Below, one piece after another: positions 8,142-17,708 of a stretch of 64,000 nt of DNA. The translations under genes and the position numbers were made by a program. Position 1 is the stretch's first letter; every line of letters begins with the position of its first letter. The notes beneath the pieces are model-generated. The model had not been told where the DNA came from, ran no database searches, and worked only from the letters and a program-made list of their open reading frames with translations. Source of the DNA: 62-47 sp051954235 (GTDB lineage: Bacteria; Pseudomonadota; Alphaproteobacteria; Rhizobiales; Xanthobacteraceae). Location: the NCBI GenBank assembly GCA_051954235.1, contig JBQCHY010000114.1:1-64000 (forward strand), read 5' to 3'.

Positions 8142-10835
8142 ATGATGGCTGGCAAGAAGTGGCAGGCAGGCGGCAACGGAGCGAATCCTGCTTGGGGCGC
8201 GGCGTTTGTTTTGATGACGATGATGCCGTTCGCGGCAGCATCGGCGTTGCCTGCGAACTTTGATCAGCCTGCCTCGATCGGCGCGATGGACCCGATGCTG
8301 CTGTGGCAGTTCGTCATCGGCGCGGTGGTGGCGCTGGCCTTTCTGATCGCCGTCGTGCTTTGGGCGGTTGCGGCGCTGAACCGGGTCAAGCGCGCCTTTT
8401 CGCGCGGCACCACCTTGGTCACGACCGCATTGGACACGCTCAATGATGGCGTCGTGATCGTCAACCGCCAGGACAAGGTGGTTTTCTGCAACGACCGCTA
8501 TCTCGAGATTTACGGCCTCGCGCGCAGCGACATCACACCAGGACTGACCGGGCCGGAGTTGTTCGCGCTGCGCCGGAGCCGCGGGATTCCCGAGATCGTC
8601 GGCGAAGGCGATACTTATCCGGGCGCGACCAGTGGCTCGATCGTGGAACTGAGCAACGGCCGGTCCATTCTGGTGAAACGTTACATGCTGCCGAAGGGTG
8701 GCGCGGCAGCGACGCATGAGGACTGCACCGAACAGCGCAGTCTCGCCAAGCAGTTGGCGTCCGCCAACAGCTTCCTGGAATCGATCATTGACAATGTTCC
8801 GGTCTGCATTGCCGCTAAGAGCATCGAGGACGGACGCTACATTTTCGCCAATCGGGCGTTTGAGCGCTTCTCTGGTTTCTCGCGCCATATGATCGTCGGT
8901 AAAAAGGCCGACGAACTCTATTCGCCGGAAACCGCTGCCGCGATCGACGCGGCCGATCGAAAAGCGATCGAGGCTCCGACGGGACAAACCAGCGGCGACA
9001 TCCATATTCACCGTAACGGCCGGCCGTGCGTTCTCGCCAACAATCGGGTTCTCGTTCGCAATCAGGACAACCAGCCGGAATTTCTTATTGCGCTGTTCGA
9101 CGATGTGACCGAGCGGGTGTCGCTCTCCGAACAGTTGGAAAATGCCAAAGCATTCCTGGAATTGGTGGTGGATCACGTTCCGATCGCGGTCACGGTCGAA
9201 AGTGCCACCGACCGCCGCTATTTGCTGGCCAACCGCCGCGCTGAGATCATTCTCAACCGCAAGCGCGAGGATGTCACCGGATTGACCTCGGCCGAATTGT
9301 TCAATCCGCGCGAAGCGGCCGTGATCATTAGTCGGGACGACGCCGCGATCAGGAAAGGCGGCATGCAGACCGAGGAGCATCCGATCAGCACCAAGGATGG
9401 TTTGCGGCTGTTCCTGACCCGGCGTGTGACCGTCGCCGGCGAGGCGGGTGGCCCGCAATACCTGATCAAGACCCACGAGGATGTCACCGACCGCCGCCAG
9501 ACCGAAGCGCGCATGGCGCATATGGCGTACCACGACGGCTTGACGGATTTGCCGAACCGGCCGGCGTTCCTCCAGGCGCTGGCCCAAATGATCGAAGCCT
9601 GCGACGGAACAGACGAGAAATTTGCCGTGCTGTCGGTCGATCTCGATGGCCTCAAGGAAATCAACGACGTGTTCGGCCACGCGATCGGGGACAAGCTGCT
9701 GGTCGAGGTGGCGCAGCGGATCCAGGAGGCAGCCGGCGGCGGCGTCGTGGCCCGGCTGAGCGGCGACGAATTTGGCTTGATCATCGACGGAGCGCAGCCC
9801 GAAACGGCTTTGACGGTGGCCAACCGCCTGGTCGAGTCCGTCGCGGAAGAATTCCGCATCGACGGCAAGTCGGTTCGCACCGGCCTGACCACCGGCATCG
9901 CGATCTTTCCGGCCAATGGCACCGACGCGGCGTCGCTGCTTGCGAACGCCGGCGCCGCGCTGTTCCGGGCCAAGGCGCGCTCGCGCGGCTCGATCAATAT
10001 CTACGAGCCGCAGATGGACCGTCAGGTGCGCGATCGGCGCATTCTGCATCAAGACCTGTCGATGGCGATCCGCAACGGCGAATTGTCCCTGCATTACCAG
10101 CCGCAGGCCCGTGCCTGCCGCGACGATGCCCGGCGCGAGACCGTCGGCTTCGAAGCGCTGGCGCGCTGGAACCATCCGACGCGCGGCGCCGTGCCACCGA
10201 GTGATTTCATTCCGCTGGCGGAAGAAAGCGGCCTGATCGTCGAGATGGGGCAATGGATTTTGCGCGAAGCCTGCCGGGAGGCGGCCTCGTGGCCGAAACC
10301 ATTGCAGATCGCGGTCAACCTGTCGCCGGCGCAATTCATGCACACGGATCTGGTCAAGTTCCTGCACACGGTGCTGCTCGAGACCGGTCTCGCGCCGGGA
10401 CGTCTTGAGTTGGAAATCACCGAAGGCGTGCTGATCGAGGATTTCGACCGTGGCCTTGGCCTGCTGCGTCGCCTGAAGGCGCTCGGCGTGCGCATCTCGA
10501 TGGATGATTTCGGCAGCGGCTATTCCTCGTTGACGTATTTGCAGGCGTTCCCGTTCGACAAGATCAAGGTCGACCGGGCGTTCGTGATGAATCTCGGCCA
10601 TACACCGCAATCGGCCGCGATCATTCGCGCCGTGATCGGGCTCGGTCATGGCCTGCATATGTCGATCGTCGCCGAGGGCGTCGAGACCTACGAACAACTG
10701 TGCTTCCTCGCGGACGAATCCTGTGACGTGATCCAGGGCTTCTTCATCGGCAGGCCGGCGCCGATCGAGCAATATGCCGCGATGGTCGGGCGTGTTCCGC
10801 CCCGGTTGCCCGTGGTAGGCCGCAAGGCCAGCTGA
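8142..10835 (+). CDS. Membrane PAS-GGDEF-EAL cyclic-di-GMP protein
   Basis: An 897-aa signalling protein. Two hydrophobic segments (about residues 17-36 and 54-78) anchor it in the inner membrane. Three PAS-type sensor modules follow, the second and third each preceded by a short helix (SLAKQLASANSFLESIIDNVPV, then SLSEQLENAKAFLELVVDHVPI). A diguanylate cyclase domain starts near residue 465 (DGLTDLPNRPAF). Its active loop is SGDEF (540-544), a variant that is often still active. The phosphodiesterase domain has the EAL motif at 671-673, with EITEGVLI and DDFGSGYSS intact. It probably makes or degrades cyclic-di-GMP in response to a small signal. It stands alone, upstream of the pot genes. 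Confidence 0.93.
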   Translation: MMAGKKWQAGGNGANPAWGAAFVLMTMMPFAAASALPANFDQPASIGAMDPMLLWQFVIGAVVALAFLIAVVLWAVAALNRVKRAFSRGTTLVTTALDTLNDGVVIVNRQDKVVFCNDRYLEIYGLARSDITPGLTGPELFALRRSRGIPEIVGEGDTYPGATSGSIVELSNGRSILVKRYMLPKGGAAATHEDCTEQRSLAKQLASANSFLESIIDNVPVCIAAKSIEDGRYIFANRAFERFSGFSRHMIVGKKADELYSPETAAAIDAADRKAIEAPTGQTSGDIHIHRNGRPCVLANNRVLVRNQDNQPEFLIALFDDVTERVSLSEQLENAKAFLELVVDHVPIAVTVESATDRRYLLANRRAEIILNRKREDVTGLTSAELFNPREAAVIISRDDAAIRKGGMQTEEHPISTKDGLRLFLTRRVTVAGEAGGPQYLIKTHEDVTDRRQTEARMAHMAYHDGLTDLPNRPAFLQALAQMIEACDGTDEKFAVLSVDLDGLKEINDVFGHAIGDKLLVEVAQRIQEAAGGGVVARLSGDEFGLIIDGAQPETALTVANRLVESVAEEFRIDGKSVRTGLTTGIAIFPANGTDAASLLANAGAALFRAKARSRGSINIYEPQMDRQVRDRRILHQDLSMAIRNGELSLHYQPQARACRDDARRETVGFEALARWNHPTRGAVPPSDFIPLAEESGLIVEMGQWILREACREAASWPKPLQIAVNLSPAQFMHTDLVKFLHTVLLETGLAPGRLELEITEGVLIEDFDRGLGLLRRLKALGVRISMDDFGSGYSSLTYLQAFPFDKIKVDRAFVMNLGHTPQSAAIIRAVIGLGHGLHMSIVAEGVETYEQLCFLADESCDVIQGFFIGRPAPIEQYAAMVGRVPPRLPVVGRKAS

Positions 10836-10987
10836 ACCGCCCGAAATATTGCGCGCCGCTGCGTTTTGTCGCGTGCCGGTTGAGCCCGCGCGTATCCCCG
10901 GCTACATGATTGTTTCAAAATCCTGCGCCGCTGGAGATCCCGGCTCGCCGGATTTTTTTGCGTGATGCGGTTGCCGTGTGCTCGGGA

Positions 10988-12142
10988 GTGACAAGGGTGG
11001 GGCCACTTTCAGAACTAACGCCACAAGCAAGCGTGGACGCGGCGATGCCGTTGCTGCGCATCGACATGGTCGGGAAGCAATTCGGCGGCTTCACGGCCGT
11101 GGACGGCGTATCGCTCGATATCAAGGCCGGTGAGTTCTTCGCGCTGCTGGGCCCGAGCGGTTGCGGCAAGACCACGCTGCTGCGGATGCTGGCGGGCTTC
11201 GAGACGCCGGATTCCGGACGGATTCTGCTGCATGGCGAGGACGTCGCGCAGATGCCGCCGCATCAGCGTCCGGTCAACATGATGTTCCAGAGCTACGCGC
11301 TGTTTCCGCATCTCAACGTGCGCGACAACATCGCTTTCGGTCTGCGGCGCGCGGGCATGCGGCGTGCCGAGATCAGCGCGCGCGTCGCGGAACTGGTGGC
11401 GCTGGTTCGTCTGGAAGGTTTGGAGAAGCGCCGGCCGGAGCAGTTGTCGGGCGGGCAACGTCAGCGCGTGGCGCTGGCGCGCGCAGTGGCGCGGCGGCCG
11501 CAACTGCTGCTGCTCGACGAGCCGCTGGCGGCGCTCGACAAGAAACTGCGCGACAGCACCCAGCGCGAACTGCTGGCGTTGCAGCGCAAGCTCGGCCTCA
11601 CCTTCATCGTCGTGACCCACGATCAGGATGAGGCGATGACGCTCGCGGATCGGATCGGCGTGATGAATGCCGGTCGGCTCGCGCAGGTGGCGACGCCGCG
11701 CCAGCTTTACGAAGAACCTCGCTCGCGGTGGGTCGCCGAATTCGTCGGCGACGTCAACATTATCGAGGGACGGATCGAGGCGCGCGAAGGCGGTCGCCTG
11801 CGTGTGACGACGCGAGGCGCGGGCATGCTGACGGCGCTGGCGCCGCGCGGCCTTGGTGATGCCACTGACATCTGCGTCGCCATCCGGCCGGAAAAAATCA
11901 GATTGTCGCAGCGCGCGCCGGCCGATGGTGCCGGCGCCGGCACGATCAATCGGCTGGAAGGCACGATCGCGGGCGTCAATTATCTCGGCAGCGTATCGTC
12001 CTACACAATCGCGCTCGACGGCGGCGCGACGCTGCGCGCATCGCTGGCCAATGCCGCGCGCGTCAGCGCGGACGCTTATGCCGCAGGTCAGCGGGTGACG
12101 GTCTGGTTCGCGCCGGACGATTGCATCGTGCTGGATCGATGA
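10988..12142 (+). CDS. potA: PotA-type ABC transporter ATPase
   Basis: ATP-binding subunit of a polyamine-type importer. Walker A (GPSGCGKTT), the signature LSGGQRQRVALARAV, Walker B with D-loop (LLLLDEPLAALDKKLR) and the H-loop (VTHDQDEAMTLADR) are all intact. A C-terminal TOBE domain follows (about residues 270-384), as in PotA and other CUT-type ATPases. The start is uncertain: a GTG at 10988 or 10997 (GGGAG lies just upstream), or the ATG at 11045 just before MPLLRIDMVGKQF. It is followed one base later by the first permease gene. No periplasmic binding protein is present at the locus. Confidence 0.9.
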   Translation: MTRVGPLSELTPQASVDAAMPLLRIDMVGKQFGGFTAVDGVSLDIKAGEFFALLGPSGCGKTTLLRMLAGFETPDSGRILLHGEDVAQMPPHQRPVNMMFQSYALFPHLNVRDNIAFGLRRAGMRRAEISARVAELVALVRLEGLEKRRPEQLSGGQRQRVALARAVARRPQLLLLDEPLAALDKKLRDSTQRELLALQRKLGLTFIVVTHDQDEAMTLADRIGVMNAGRLAQVATPRQLYEEPRSRWVAEFVGDVNIIEGRIEAREGGRLRVTTRGAGMLTALAPRGLGDATDICVAIRPEKIRLSQRAPADGAGAGTINRLEGTIAGVNYLGSVSSYTIALDGGATLRASLANAARVSADAYAAGQRVTVWFAPDDCIVLDR

Positions 12143-12143
12143 G

Positions 12144-13055
12144 ATGAGCGCGCGCAACATCTTCACACGACCGGCCCGCCTTTCCGCCATCGCGCCTTAT
12201 GGCTGGATGGTGCTGTTCTTTCTGGTGCCGTTCGGCTTCGTGCTCAAGCTCAGCCTGTCGCAGGTGGCCAACGCGCAGCCGCCTTATCTGCCGGTGTTCG
12301 ATTTTAGTGCGGGCTGGCAGGCGCTGGTCGCGGCCGTCTCGGCATTGTCGTTCGACAATTTCCGCCTGCTGCTCTCCGATCAGCTCTATTTGCTGGCGGG
12401 CCTGCGCAGCCTCACCGTGGCTGCGACCGCGACCGTGCTGCTGCTGTTGATCGGCTATCCGATTGCCTATGCGATGTCACGTCTGCCGCGACGCTGGCAG
12501 CCTTTGGCGATGATCCTGGTGATCGTACCGTTCTGGACTTCGTTTCTGATCCGCGTTTATGCGTGGATCAACATCTTGCAGCACGATGGGTTGCTCAACC
12601 AGGTTTTGCTGGCGCTGCACATCGTGTCGGAGCCGGTGGTATGGCTGTCGACCGATACGGCGATGTATATCGGCATGGTCTATTCCTATCTGCCGTTCAT
12701 GATCTTGCCGCTCTATGCGACGCTGTCGAAGCTCGATCCGGCGTTGTTGGAGGCCGCCGCCGATCTCGGCAGTTCGCCGTTGCAAAGTTTCTGGCGGGTG
12801 ACGCTGCCGCTGTCGTTGCCGGGAGTGGGGGCCGGCGCGCTGTTATGTTTCATACCGCTGGTCGGCGAATTCGTCATTCCCGATCTCTTGGCGGGATCGG
12901 ATTCGCTGATGATCGGCCAGACATTGTGGCTCGAGTTCTTCACCAACCGCGATTGGCCGGTCGCCGCTGCGACGGCGGTGATGCTGCTGTTGATCCTGCT
13001 GTTGCCGCTGGTGATCTACGACCGGTTTCAGCGCCGCCAGATGGTGCGGTCATGA
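12144..13055 (+). CDS. potB: PotB-type ABC transporter permease
   Basis: Inner-membrane permease (303 aa, six predicted helices) of the spermidine/putrescine class. The loop that contacts the ATPase is visible as LLEAAADLGSSPLQSFWRVTLPLSLPGVGAG, near residues 195-225. ITVxP-type spacing and the periplasmic domain (QPPYLPVFDFSAGW) match PotB. The ATG lies one base after the potA stop, and the gene overlaps potC by four bases (ATGA), so the three genes form one translationally coupled operon. Confidence 0.92.
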   Translation: MSARNIFTRPARLSAIAPYGWMVLFFLVPFGFVLKLSLSQVANAQPPYLPVFDFSAGWQALVAAVSALSFDNFRLLLSDQLYLLAGLRSLTVAATATVLLLLIGYPIAYAMSRLPRRWQPLAMILVIVPFWTSFLIRVYAWINILQHDGLLNQVLLALHIVSEPVVWLSTDTAMYIGMVYSYLPFMILPLYATLSKLDPALLEAAADLGSSPLQSFWRVTLPLSLPGVGAGALLCFIPLVGEFVIPDLLAGSDSLMIGQTLWLEFFTNRDWPVAAATAVMLLLILLLPLVIYDRFQRRQMVRS

Positions 13056-13870
13056 ACGGCCGCCGCTTTGCCGCGATGTCGCGGTTCAACATCGCCTCGC
13101 TCGCGTTCGGACTTGCGTTCCTGTACCTGCCGATCGTGATCCTGGTGATCTATTCGTTCAACGCCTCGCAACTGGTCACCGTCTGGGGCGGCTGGTCATT
13201 GCGCTGGTACACGGCGTTCTTCAACGACGAGGCGATGTTGGCGGCAGCAGCGACCAGTTTGCGTGTGGCGGCGGTTTCGGCGACGCTGGCGGCTGTGCTC
13301 GGGACGCTGGCGGCGCTGGCGCTGGTGCGTGGCGAACGCTTCAAGGGGCGCGCGCTGTTCTCCGGCATGTTGTATGCGCCGCTGGTGATGCCGGAAGTCA
13401 TCACCGGGCTGTCGCTCTTGTTGCTGTTTGTGGCGCTCGGCGCGGAGCGCGGTTTCTGGACGGTGACCATCGCCCACACCACGCTGACGATGTGCTTCGT
13501 CGCGGTGATCGTGCAGTCGCGGCTGGGCAGCATCGATCGCAGTCTGGAAGAGGCGGCGATGGATCTCGGCTGCGGCCCGGTGAAGGCCTTCGTCGCGGTG
13601 ACGTTGCCGTTGATTGCGCCGGCCATTGCCGCCGGCTGGATGCTGGCTTTCACATTGTCGCTGGACGATCTGGTGATCGCCAGTTTCACCACCGGGCCGG
13701 GCTCGGCGACCTTACCGATCCGGATTTATTCCGAGGTGCGGCTGGGCGTGAAGCCGGAGATCAATGCGATCTGCGCGCTGATCATCGGCGCCGTCACATT
13801 GGCCATCGTCACGGCGTCGCTGGCGGCGAAATTCTCCAGCAGGCGAGGCGGCAACGCCGCGCCGATGTGA
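13052..13870 (+). CDS. potC: PotC-type ABC transporter permease
   Basis: The second permease of the polyamine-type importer (272 aa, six helices), which pairs with PotB. The N-terminal YLPIVILVIYSFNAS and the ATPase-contact loop EEAAMDLGCGPVKAFVAVTLPLIAPAIAAGW (about residues 165-195) are diagnostic. The ATG at 13052 overlaps the potB stop. A long in-frame reading upstream lies inside potB in another frame and is not real. It is the last gene of the operon, and the next gene converges 13 bases away. Confidence 0.92.
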   Translation: MNGRRFAAMSRFNIASLAFGLAFLYLPIVILVIYSFNASQLVTVWGGWSLRWYTAFFNDEAMLAAAATSLRVAAVSATLAAVLGTLAALALVRGERFKGRALFSGMLYAPLVMPEVITGLSLLLLFVALGAERGFWTVTIAHTTLTMCFVAVIVQSRLGSIDRSLEEAAMDLGCGPVKAFVAVTLPLIAPAIAAGWMLAFTLSLDDLVIASFTTGPGSATLPIRIYSEVRLGVKPEINAICALIIGAVTLAIVTASLAAKFSSRRGGNAAPM

Positions 13871-13883
13871 GCCGACAACAGCC

Positions 13884-15800
13884 TTAGTTGGATTTGGGCG
13901 GCGAGGCGGCGCCGGCCTCCGTTGTCGCGTCGGGCGCGGCCTTCTGTCCGGTGATGCGTTCCAGAACCGAGCGGACGGCGTCGCGGGTGCGGCGATCCTT
14001 TACCGCGTCGAGCAACGGTGCCGAAGCTGGCGAGCGGCGGATCAGGCTGACCGGATCGGGGAAGATCAGCGGATCGTCCCAGGGGCCTTGCACCACGAAC
14101 GGCAGTTCGAATTTCGATGCGTCGGCCGAGGTCGAGACGAGGCTGGCGACGCCCTTGAGATCGTATTCACGCAGCGGCACCGAAGCGGTGCCGGTCAGGG
14201 TGAGATTGGCATTCGGGCCGTTGATCTGGATATCGTCGGCGGTCGCCACGCCGTCGTTGAACCGCACGGCGATTTTCAAGGTATCGAACGGAGTCTGGCC
14301 GCTGCGGAAGTGGCCGCCGCCGGACAGCGGCCGTCGCTCCAGTCGTTTCAAAAGCTGCTCTACGTTGAAGCCGCTGATGGCGCCGTCGTGTCCGATCAGC
14401 GTGGCGGTGCCGGCGAGAGTCTGCGCCAGTCCGAACGGGCTCGAACCGGTTGCGCCGAGAACGACGGTGAGGTTGCCGCGCCCGGAGAGCTTGCTGGTGC
14501 CGAACAACTCGCTGGCGCTGCTTTGCAGGTCGACATCCATCAGTTGGAACTGGGCCTTGATGTCGGCGGCGACATCGTCGCGCGAGATGCCGAACGAGCC
14601 CTTGGCAATGCCGCCGAAGATCTGCGCTTCCGCCACGCTGAGCGCCAGCGCGCCGTTGCGCAGGTTGGCGCCGAGCGCGGTCCGGCCGAGCTTGGTCGAT
14701 CCGACCGTCAGCTTGGCTGCGGACAGGCGAATATCGAGATCAGTGCTCGAGAGCGCGCTCAGGTCAAACAATTGTCGGTTCCAGTCGCGCGCGCCGGAGG
14801 CGAGCCACCGGAATGTGCTGACGTAGGGTGTGAAATCGAGCGTGCCGGCGGCCAGCGTGGCTTGCAGGGTCTGTCGTCCGATATTGCTGTAGGTCATGAC
14901 GCCTTCGGCGGCGTTGCCGTCGAGTTCGACATTGACGTTGGTGAGCGCCAGCGACGGGCCGACCAGGTTGGCGCGGGCCTTCAGCGCGAACCGCCCGAAT
15001 CCGCCACGGCCGGGCGGTGCCTGACCGAACCAGCGCAGCGCATTGCGCAGCGAGTTGCTGTCCGCCGTCAGGGTGCCGTCCATCACCAGACTGGTCTTGT
15101 TGGCGACGGCACCGTCGAAGGCGAGCTTCAGGGCCGGCGCGGCGACGCGGACCTTCAGTCCCGACCGTTCGCCGGACAGCGCGGCGATGAAGTCATTGAC
15201 GCTGACGCTGCCGTCGACGCGGGCGCCACGCCAGTCGAATTGCCCGGTGGCGGCGAACGAGCGCGAGATCGAGGGCCACGCCAGCGAGAGGTTGATGTCT
15301 CCGATGGTTTCGACCTGCCTGGCGGCATCGGTATAGGTTAGGGTGCCGTCCTGAATGCGGATTTCCGAGAACGACAACGGGTTTTCGGCACCCGGCTTCA
15401 CGGTGCGGGTCAGGGTATCGATGAACGGCGTCCAATTGCTGCTGCCGTCCGCCTCCCGCACCACGCGGATTTGCGGCCGCGACAGAATGACGTCGGCGAT
15501 CTGGAAGCGTTGCATCAATAGCGGCAGCAGCCGCAGGTTCGCCACCATCGTATCGACGCTCAGCGCCGCGTCCGTCGCGCGGCCGCCCTTCAATCCGACG
15601 TTGTGGAAGACCACGCGGCTCTGCGGAAACACGGTGACGTCGATCCCGCCATTGACCATCAGGTCGAGCCCGGTGACGGCGCGAATTTGTGCTTCGACGG
15701 CCTGGCGCAGGGCGTCCCGGTCGAGCAGCAAGGACATGCTGGCCAAGCCGGCCAGTACGACGCCGAGAATTGCCGCAATCGGCAACCCCAGGCGCTTCAT
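13884..15800 (-). CDS. AsmA-family envelope protein
   Basis: A 638-aa protein with one N-terminal membrane anchor (about residues 5-28, LGLPIAAILGVVLAG) and a large periplasmic beta-rich domain. The AsmA signature is visible: TGLDLMVNGGIDVTVFPQSRVVFHNVGL near the N-terminus, and the C-terminal AsmA-like block (ISGFNVEQLLKRLERRPLSGGG, then YDLKGVASL). AsmA-like proteins are bridge-type lipid-transfer or envelope-assembly factors linked to outer-membrane homeostasis. The ATG at 15800 is chosen; a TTG at 15818 would add six residues. The C-terminal tail (about 30 residues) is Ala/Pro/Thr-rich and probably disordered. Confidence 0.87.
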   Translation of the reverse strand: MKRLGLPIAAILGVVLAGLASMSLLLDRDALRQAVEAQIRAVTGLDLMVNGGIDVTVFPQSRVVFHNVGLKGGRATDAALSVDTMVANLRLLPLLMQRFQIADVILSRPQIRVVREADGSSNWTPFIDTLTRTVKPGAENPLSFSEIRIQDGTLTYTDAARQVETIGDINLSLAWPSISRSFAATGQFDWRGARVDGSVSVNDFIAALSGERSGLKVRVAAPALKLAFDGAVANKTSLVMDGTLTADSNSLRNALRWFGQAPPGRGGFGRFALKARANLVGPSLALTNVNVELDGNAAEGVMTYSNIGRQTLQATLAAGTLDFTPYVSTFRWLASGARDWNRQLFDLSALSSTDLDIRLSAAKLTVGSTKLGRTALGANLRNGALALSVAEAQIFGGIAKGSFGISRDDVAADIKAQFQLMDVDLQSSASELFGTSKLSGRGNLTVVLGATGSSPFGLAQTLAGTATLIGHDGAISGFNVEQLLKRLERRPLSGGGHFRSGQTPFDTLKIAVRFNDGVATADDIQINGPNANLTLTGTASVPLREYDLKGVASLVSTSADASKFELPFVVQGPWDDPLIFPDPVSLIRRSPASAPLLDAVKDRRTRDAVRSVLERITGQKAAPDATTEAGAASPPKSN

Positions 15801-16051
15801 TCCTTGGGAGATAGTCAATGGCCTACTCGGATCGGTTGATGTGTGAGGGTGGCGCCAGCCTCGTCGGGGCCACGATCCCGCGCAACTTGATGGGTTTTCT
15901 TGACGCTTTCAAGGCTGCCCCAAGCGGCGCGGGAGCCGGTCCGCCGCAATTGACGTCCCGCGGCGATTTCGCCTAATACAACTTAGATTTGACGTTCGCC
16001 ACCCTGGCACGCCCAATTTCCCGCGTCTTTCCTCGATCAGGTCGTATCCCC

Positions 16052-16756
16052 ATGAACAAGGTTTATCCCGACGCCAAATCGGCATTCGACGGCATTCTCA
16101 AAGACGGCATGATGGTGATGTCCGGCGGCTTCGGCCTGTGCGGCATCGCCGAGACGCTGTCGGATGCGCTTCGCGAGTCCGGCGTCAAGAATCTGACCGT
16201 GGTGTCCAACAATGCCGGCGTCGATGGCATCGGGCTCAGCCGCCTGCTGGAGACGCGCCAGATCAAGAAAATGATCTCGTCCTACGTCGGTCAGAACAAG
16301 CTGTTCGCGCAGCAAATCCTCGCCGGCGAACTGGAATTGGAGTTCTGTCCGCAGGGCACGCTTGCCGAGCGCATCCGCGCCGGCGGCGCGGGCATCCCGG
16401 CCTTCTACACCAAGACCGGCGTCGGCACGCTGATTGCCGAAGGCAAGGAAGTGAAGGAATTCGACGGCCAGAAGTACCTGATGGAGCGCGGCCTGTTCGG
16501 CGATCTGGCCATCGTCCACGCCTGGAAGGGCGATACCGCGGGCAATCTGGTCTATCGCAAGACGGCGCGCAACTTTAACCCGATGATGGCGACCGCCGCC
16601 AAGATCACCGTCGCCGAAGTCGAGCATCTGGTGCCTGCCGGCGAGATCGACCCCGATCACATCCACACGCCGGGCATCTTCGTTCAGCGCATCATCGAGG
16701 TGGGCACCGACAAGAAGCGCATCGAGCAGCGCACCCTGCGCAAGCGCCCCGCGTAA
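16052..16756 (+). CDS. scoA: 3-oxoacid CoA-transferase subunit A
   Basis: Alpha subunit (234 aa) of a succinyl-CoA:3-ketoacid CoA-transferase, which moves CoA from succinyl-CoA to acetoacetate or a related ketoacid in ketone-body use and PHB turnover. The glycine-rich block MSGGFGLCGIAETL, the NNAGVDGIGL segment and KYLMERGLFGDLAIVHAWKGD are diagnostic. The ATG at 16052 starts at the family N-terminus (MNKVYPDAKSAFDGIL). It lies 24 bases upstream of scoB, forming a two-gene operon. Confidence 0.93.
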   Translation: MNKVYPDAKSAFDGILKDGMMVMSGGFGLCGIAETLSDALRESGVKNLTVVSNNAGVDGIGLSRLLETRQIKKMISSYVGQNKLFAQQILAGELELEFCPQGTLAERIRAGGAGIPAFYTKTGVGTLIAEGKEVKEFDGQKYLMERGLFGDLAIVHAWKGDTAGNLVYRKTARNFNPMMATAAKITVAEVEHLVPAGEIDPDHIHTPGIFVQRIIEVGTDKKRIEQRTLRKRPA

Positions 16757-16780
16757 CGTTCAGGATTAGAGGAGAGAGCG

Positions 16781-17431
16781 ATGGCATGGACCCGCGATCA
16801 GATGGCCGCCCGCGCAGCGAAGGAATTGCGCGACGGCTTCTACGTCAATCTCGGCATCGGCATCCCGACGCTGGTTTCGAATTTCATTCCCGACGGCGTC
16901 GACGTCTCGTTGCAGAGCGAGAACGGCATGCTCGGCATGGGGCCGTTTCCGTATGAGGGCGATGAAGACCCGGACCTCATTAACGCCGGCAAGCAGACCG
17001 TAACCGAGCTGCCCGATACCAGCTATTTCTCCAGCGCCGATTCCTTCGGCATGGTACGTGGCGGCCATATCGACTTGTCGATCCTCGGCGCGATGCAGGT
17101 GGCGCAGAACGGCGACCTCGCCAACTGGATGATCCCCGGCAAGATGGTCAAGGGCATGGGCGGCGCGATGGACCTCGTCGCCGGCGTCAAGCGCGTCGTG
17201 GTGGTGATGGAGCATTCCGCCAAGGACGGCCCCAAGCTGCTCAAGCAATGCAACCTGCCGCTGACCGGCGAGCGCGTAGTGGACATGGTCATCACCGACC
17301 TCGCGGTGTTCACCATCGACAAGCACGGCAACGACGGCATGGCGCTGATCGAACTGGCCGACGGCGTCACCCTCGACGAAGTGAAGTCGAAGACCGAAGG
17401 CGAATTCCGGGTCGCGCTGAAGAACGCCTGA
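16781..17431 (+). CDS. scoB: 3-oxoacid CoA-transferase subunit B
   Basis: Beta subunit (216 aa) that carries the catalytic glutamate, here E47 in the motif LQSENGMLGMG; it forms the enzyme-CoA thioester. NLGIGIPTLV and GAMDLVAGVKRVVVVMEH are further family blocks. A strong ribosome-binding site (GAGGAGAGAG) precedes the ATG at 16781. With scoA it makes the heteromeric transferase, and a Rho-independent terminator follows the stop. Confidence 0.94.
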   Translation: MAWTRDQMAARAAKELRDGFYVNLGIGIPTLVSNFIPDGVDVSLQSENGMLGMGPFPYEGDEDPDLINAGKQTVTELPDTSYFSSADSFGMVRGGHIDLSILGAMQVAQNGDLANWMIPGKMVKGMGGAMDLVAGVKRVVVVMEHSAKDGPKLLKQCNLPLTGERVVDMVITDLAVFTIDKHGNDGMALIELADGVTLDEVKSKTEGEFRVALKNA

Positions 17432-17463
17432 GCGGCGATCGTAAAACGTCTTCCCACTATCGG

Positions 17464-17495
17464 GTCGTCCCTGCCTGCGCAGGGGCGACCTTTTT
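17464..17495 (+). terminator. Rho-independent terminator of scoAB
   Basis: GTCGTCCCTGC (17464-17474) pairs with GCAGGGGCGAC (17479-17489) with one wobble pair. The loop is four bases and a T5 run follows at 17491-17495. Confidence 0.82.
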
Positions 17496-17601
17496 CGTAC
17501 TGCAAATTTGCTTGCAAGCGAAGTTGGGGTCGGGCTCCGAGAATGCCTATCTCGTAATGACGCCTTGAGCGAGACGAACGTACATTGCATCGTTCATTCG
17601 T

Positions 17602-17686
17602 CGTCATTGCGAGGAGCGCATGCGACGAAGCAACCCAGTCCTTGTTGCGGGGCTTCCTGGATTGCTTCGCTTCGCTCGCAATGACG
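17602..17686. repeat. Type A intergenic palindromic repeat
   Basis: CGTCATTGCGAGGAGCG at the left and CGCTCGCAATGACG at the right, with an inner CCAGTCC...GGATTGCTTCG segment. It lies between the convergent scoB and outer-membrane protein genes. Confidence 0.85.
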
Positions 17687-17708
17687 TTTTAACCCCAATC
17701 CATCTGCT

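Noticed and set aside
8112..10772. An 886-codon minus-strand frame opposite the PAS-GGDEF-EAL gene
   Set aside because: It is antisense to a clear multi-domain protein, has an Arg/His/Asp-rich low-complexity composition and no family features. It is a GC-bias shadow.
12563..13051. A long upstream extension of the second Pot permease
   Set aside because: It lies in another frame of the first permease. The ATG at 13052, overlapping the previous stop, matches the family N-terminus.
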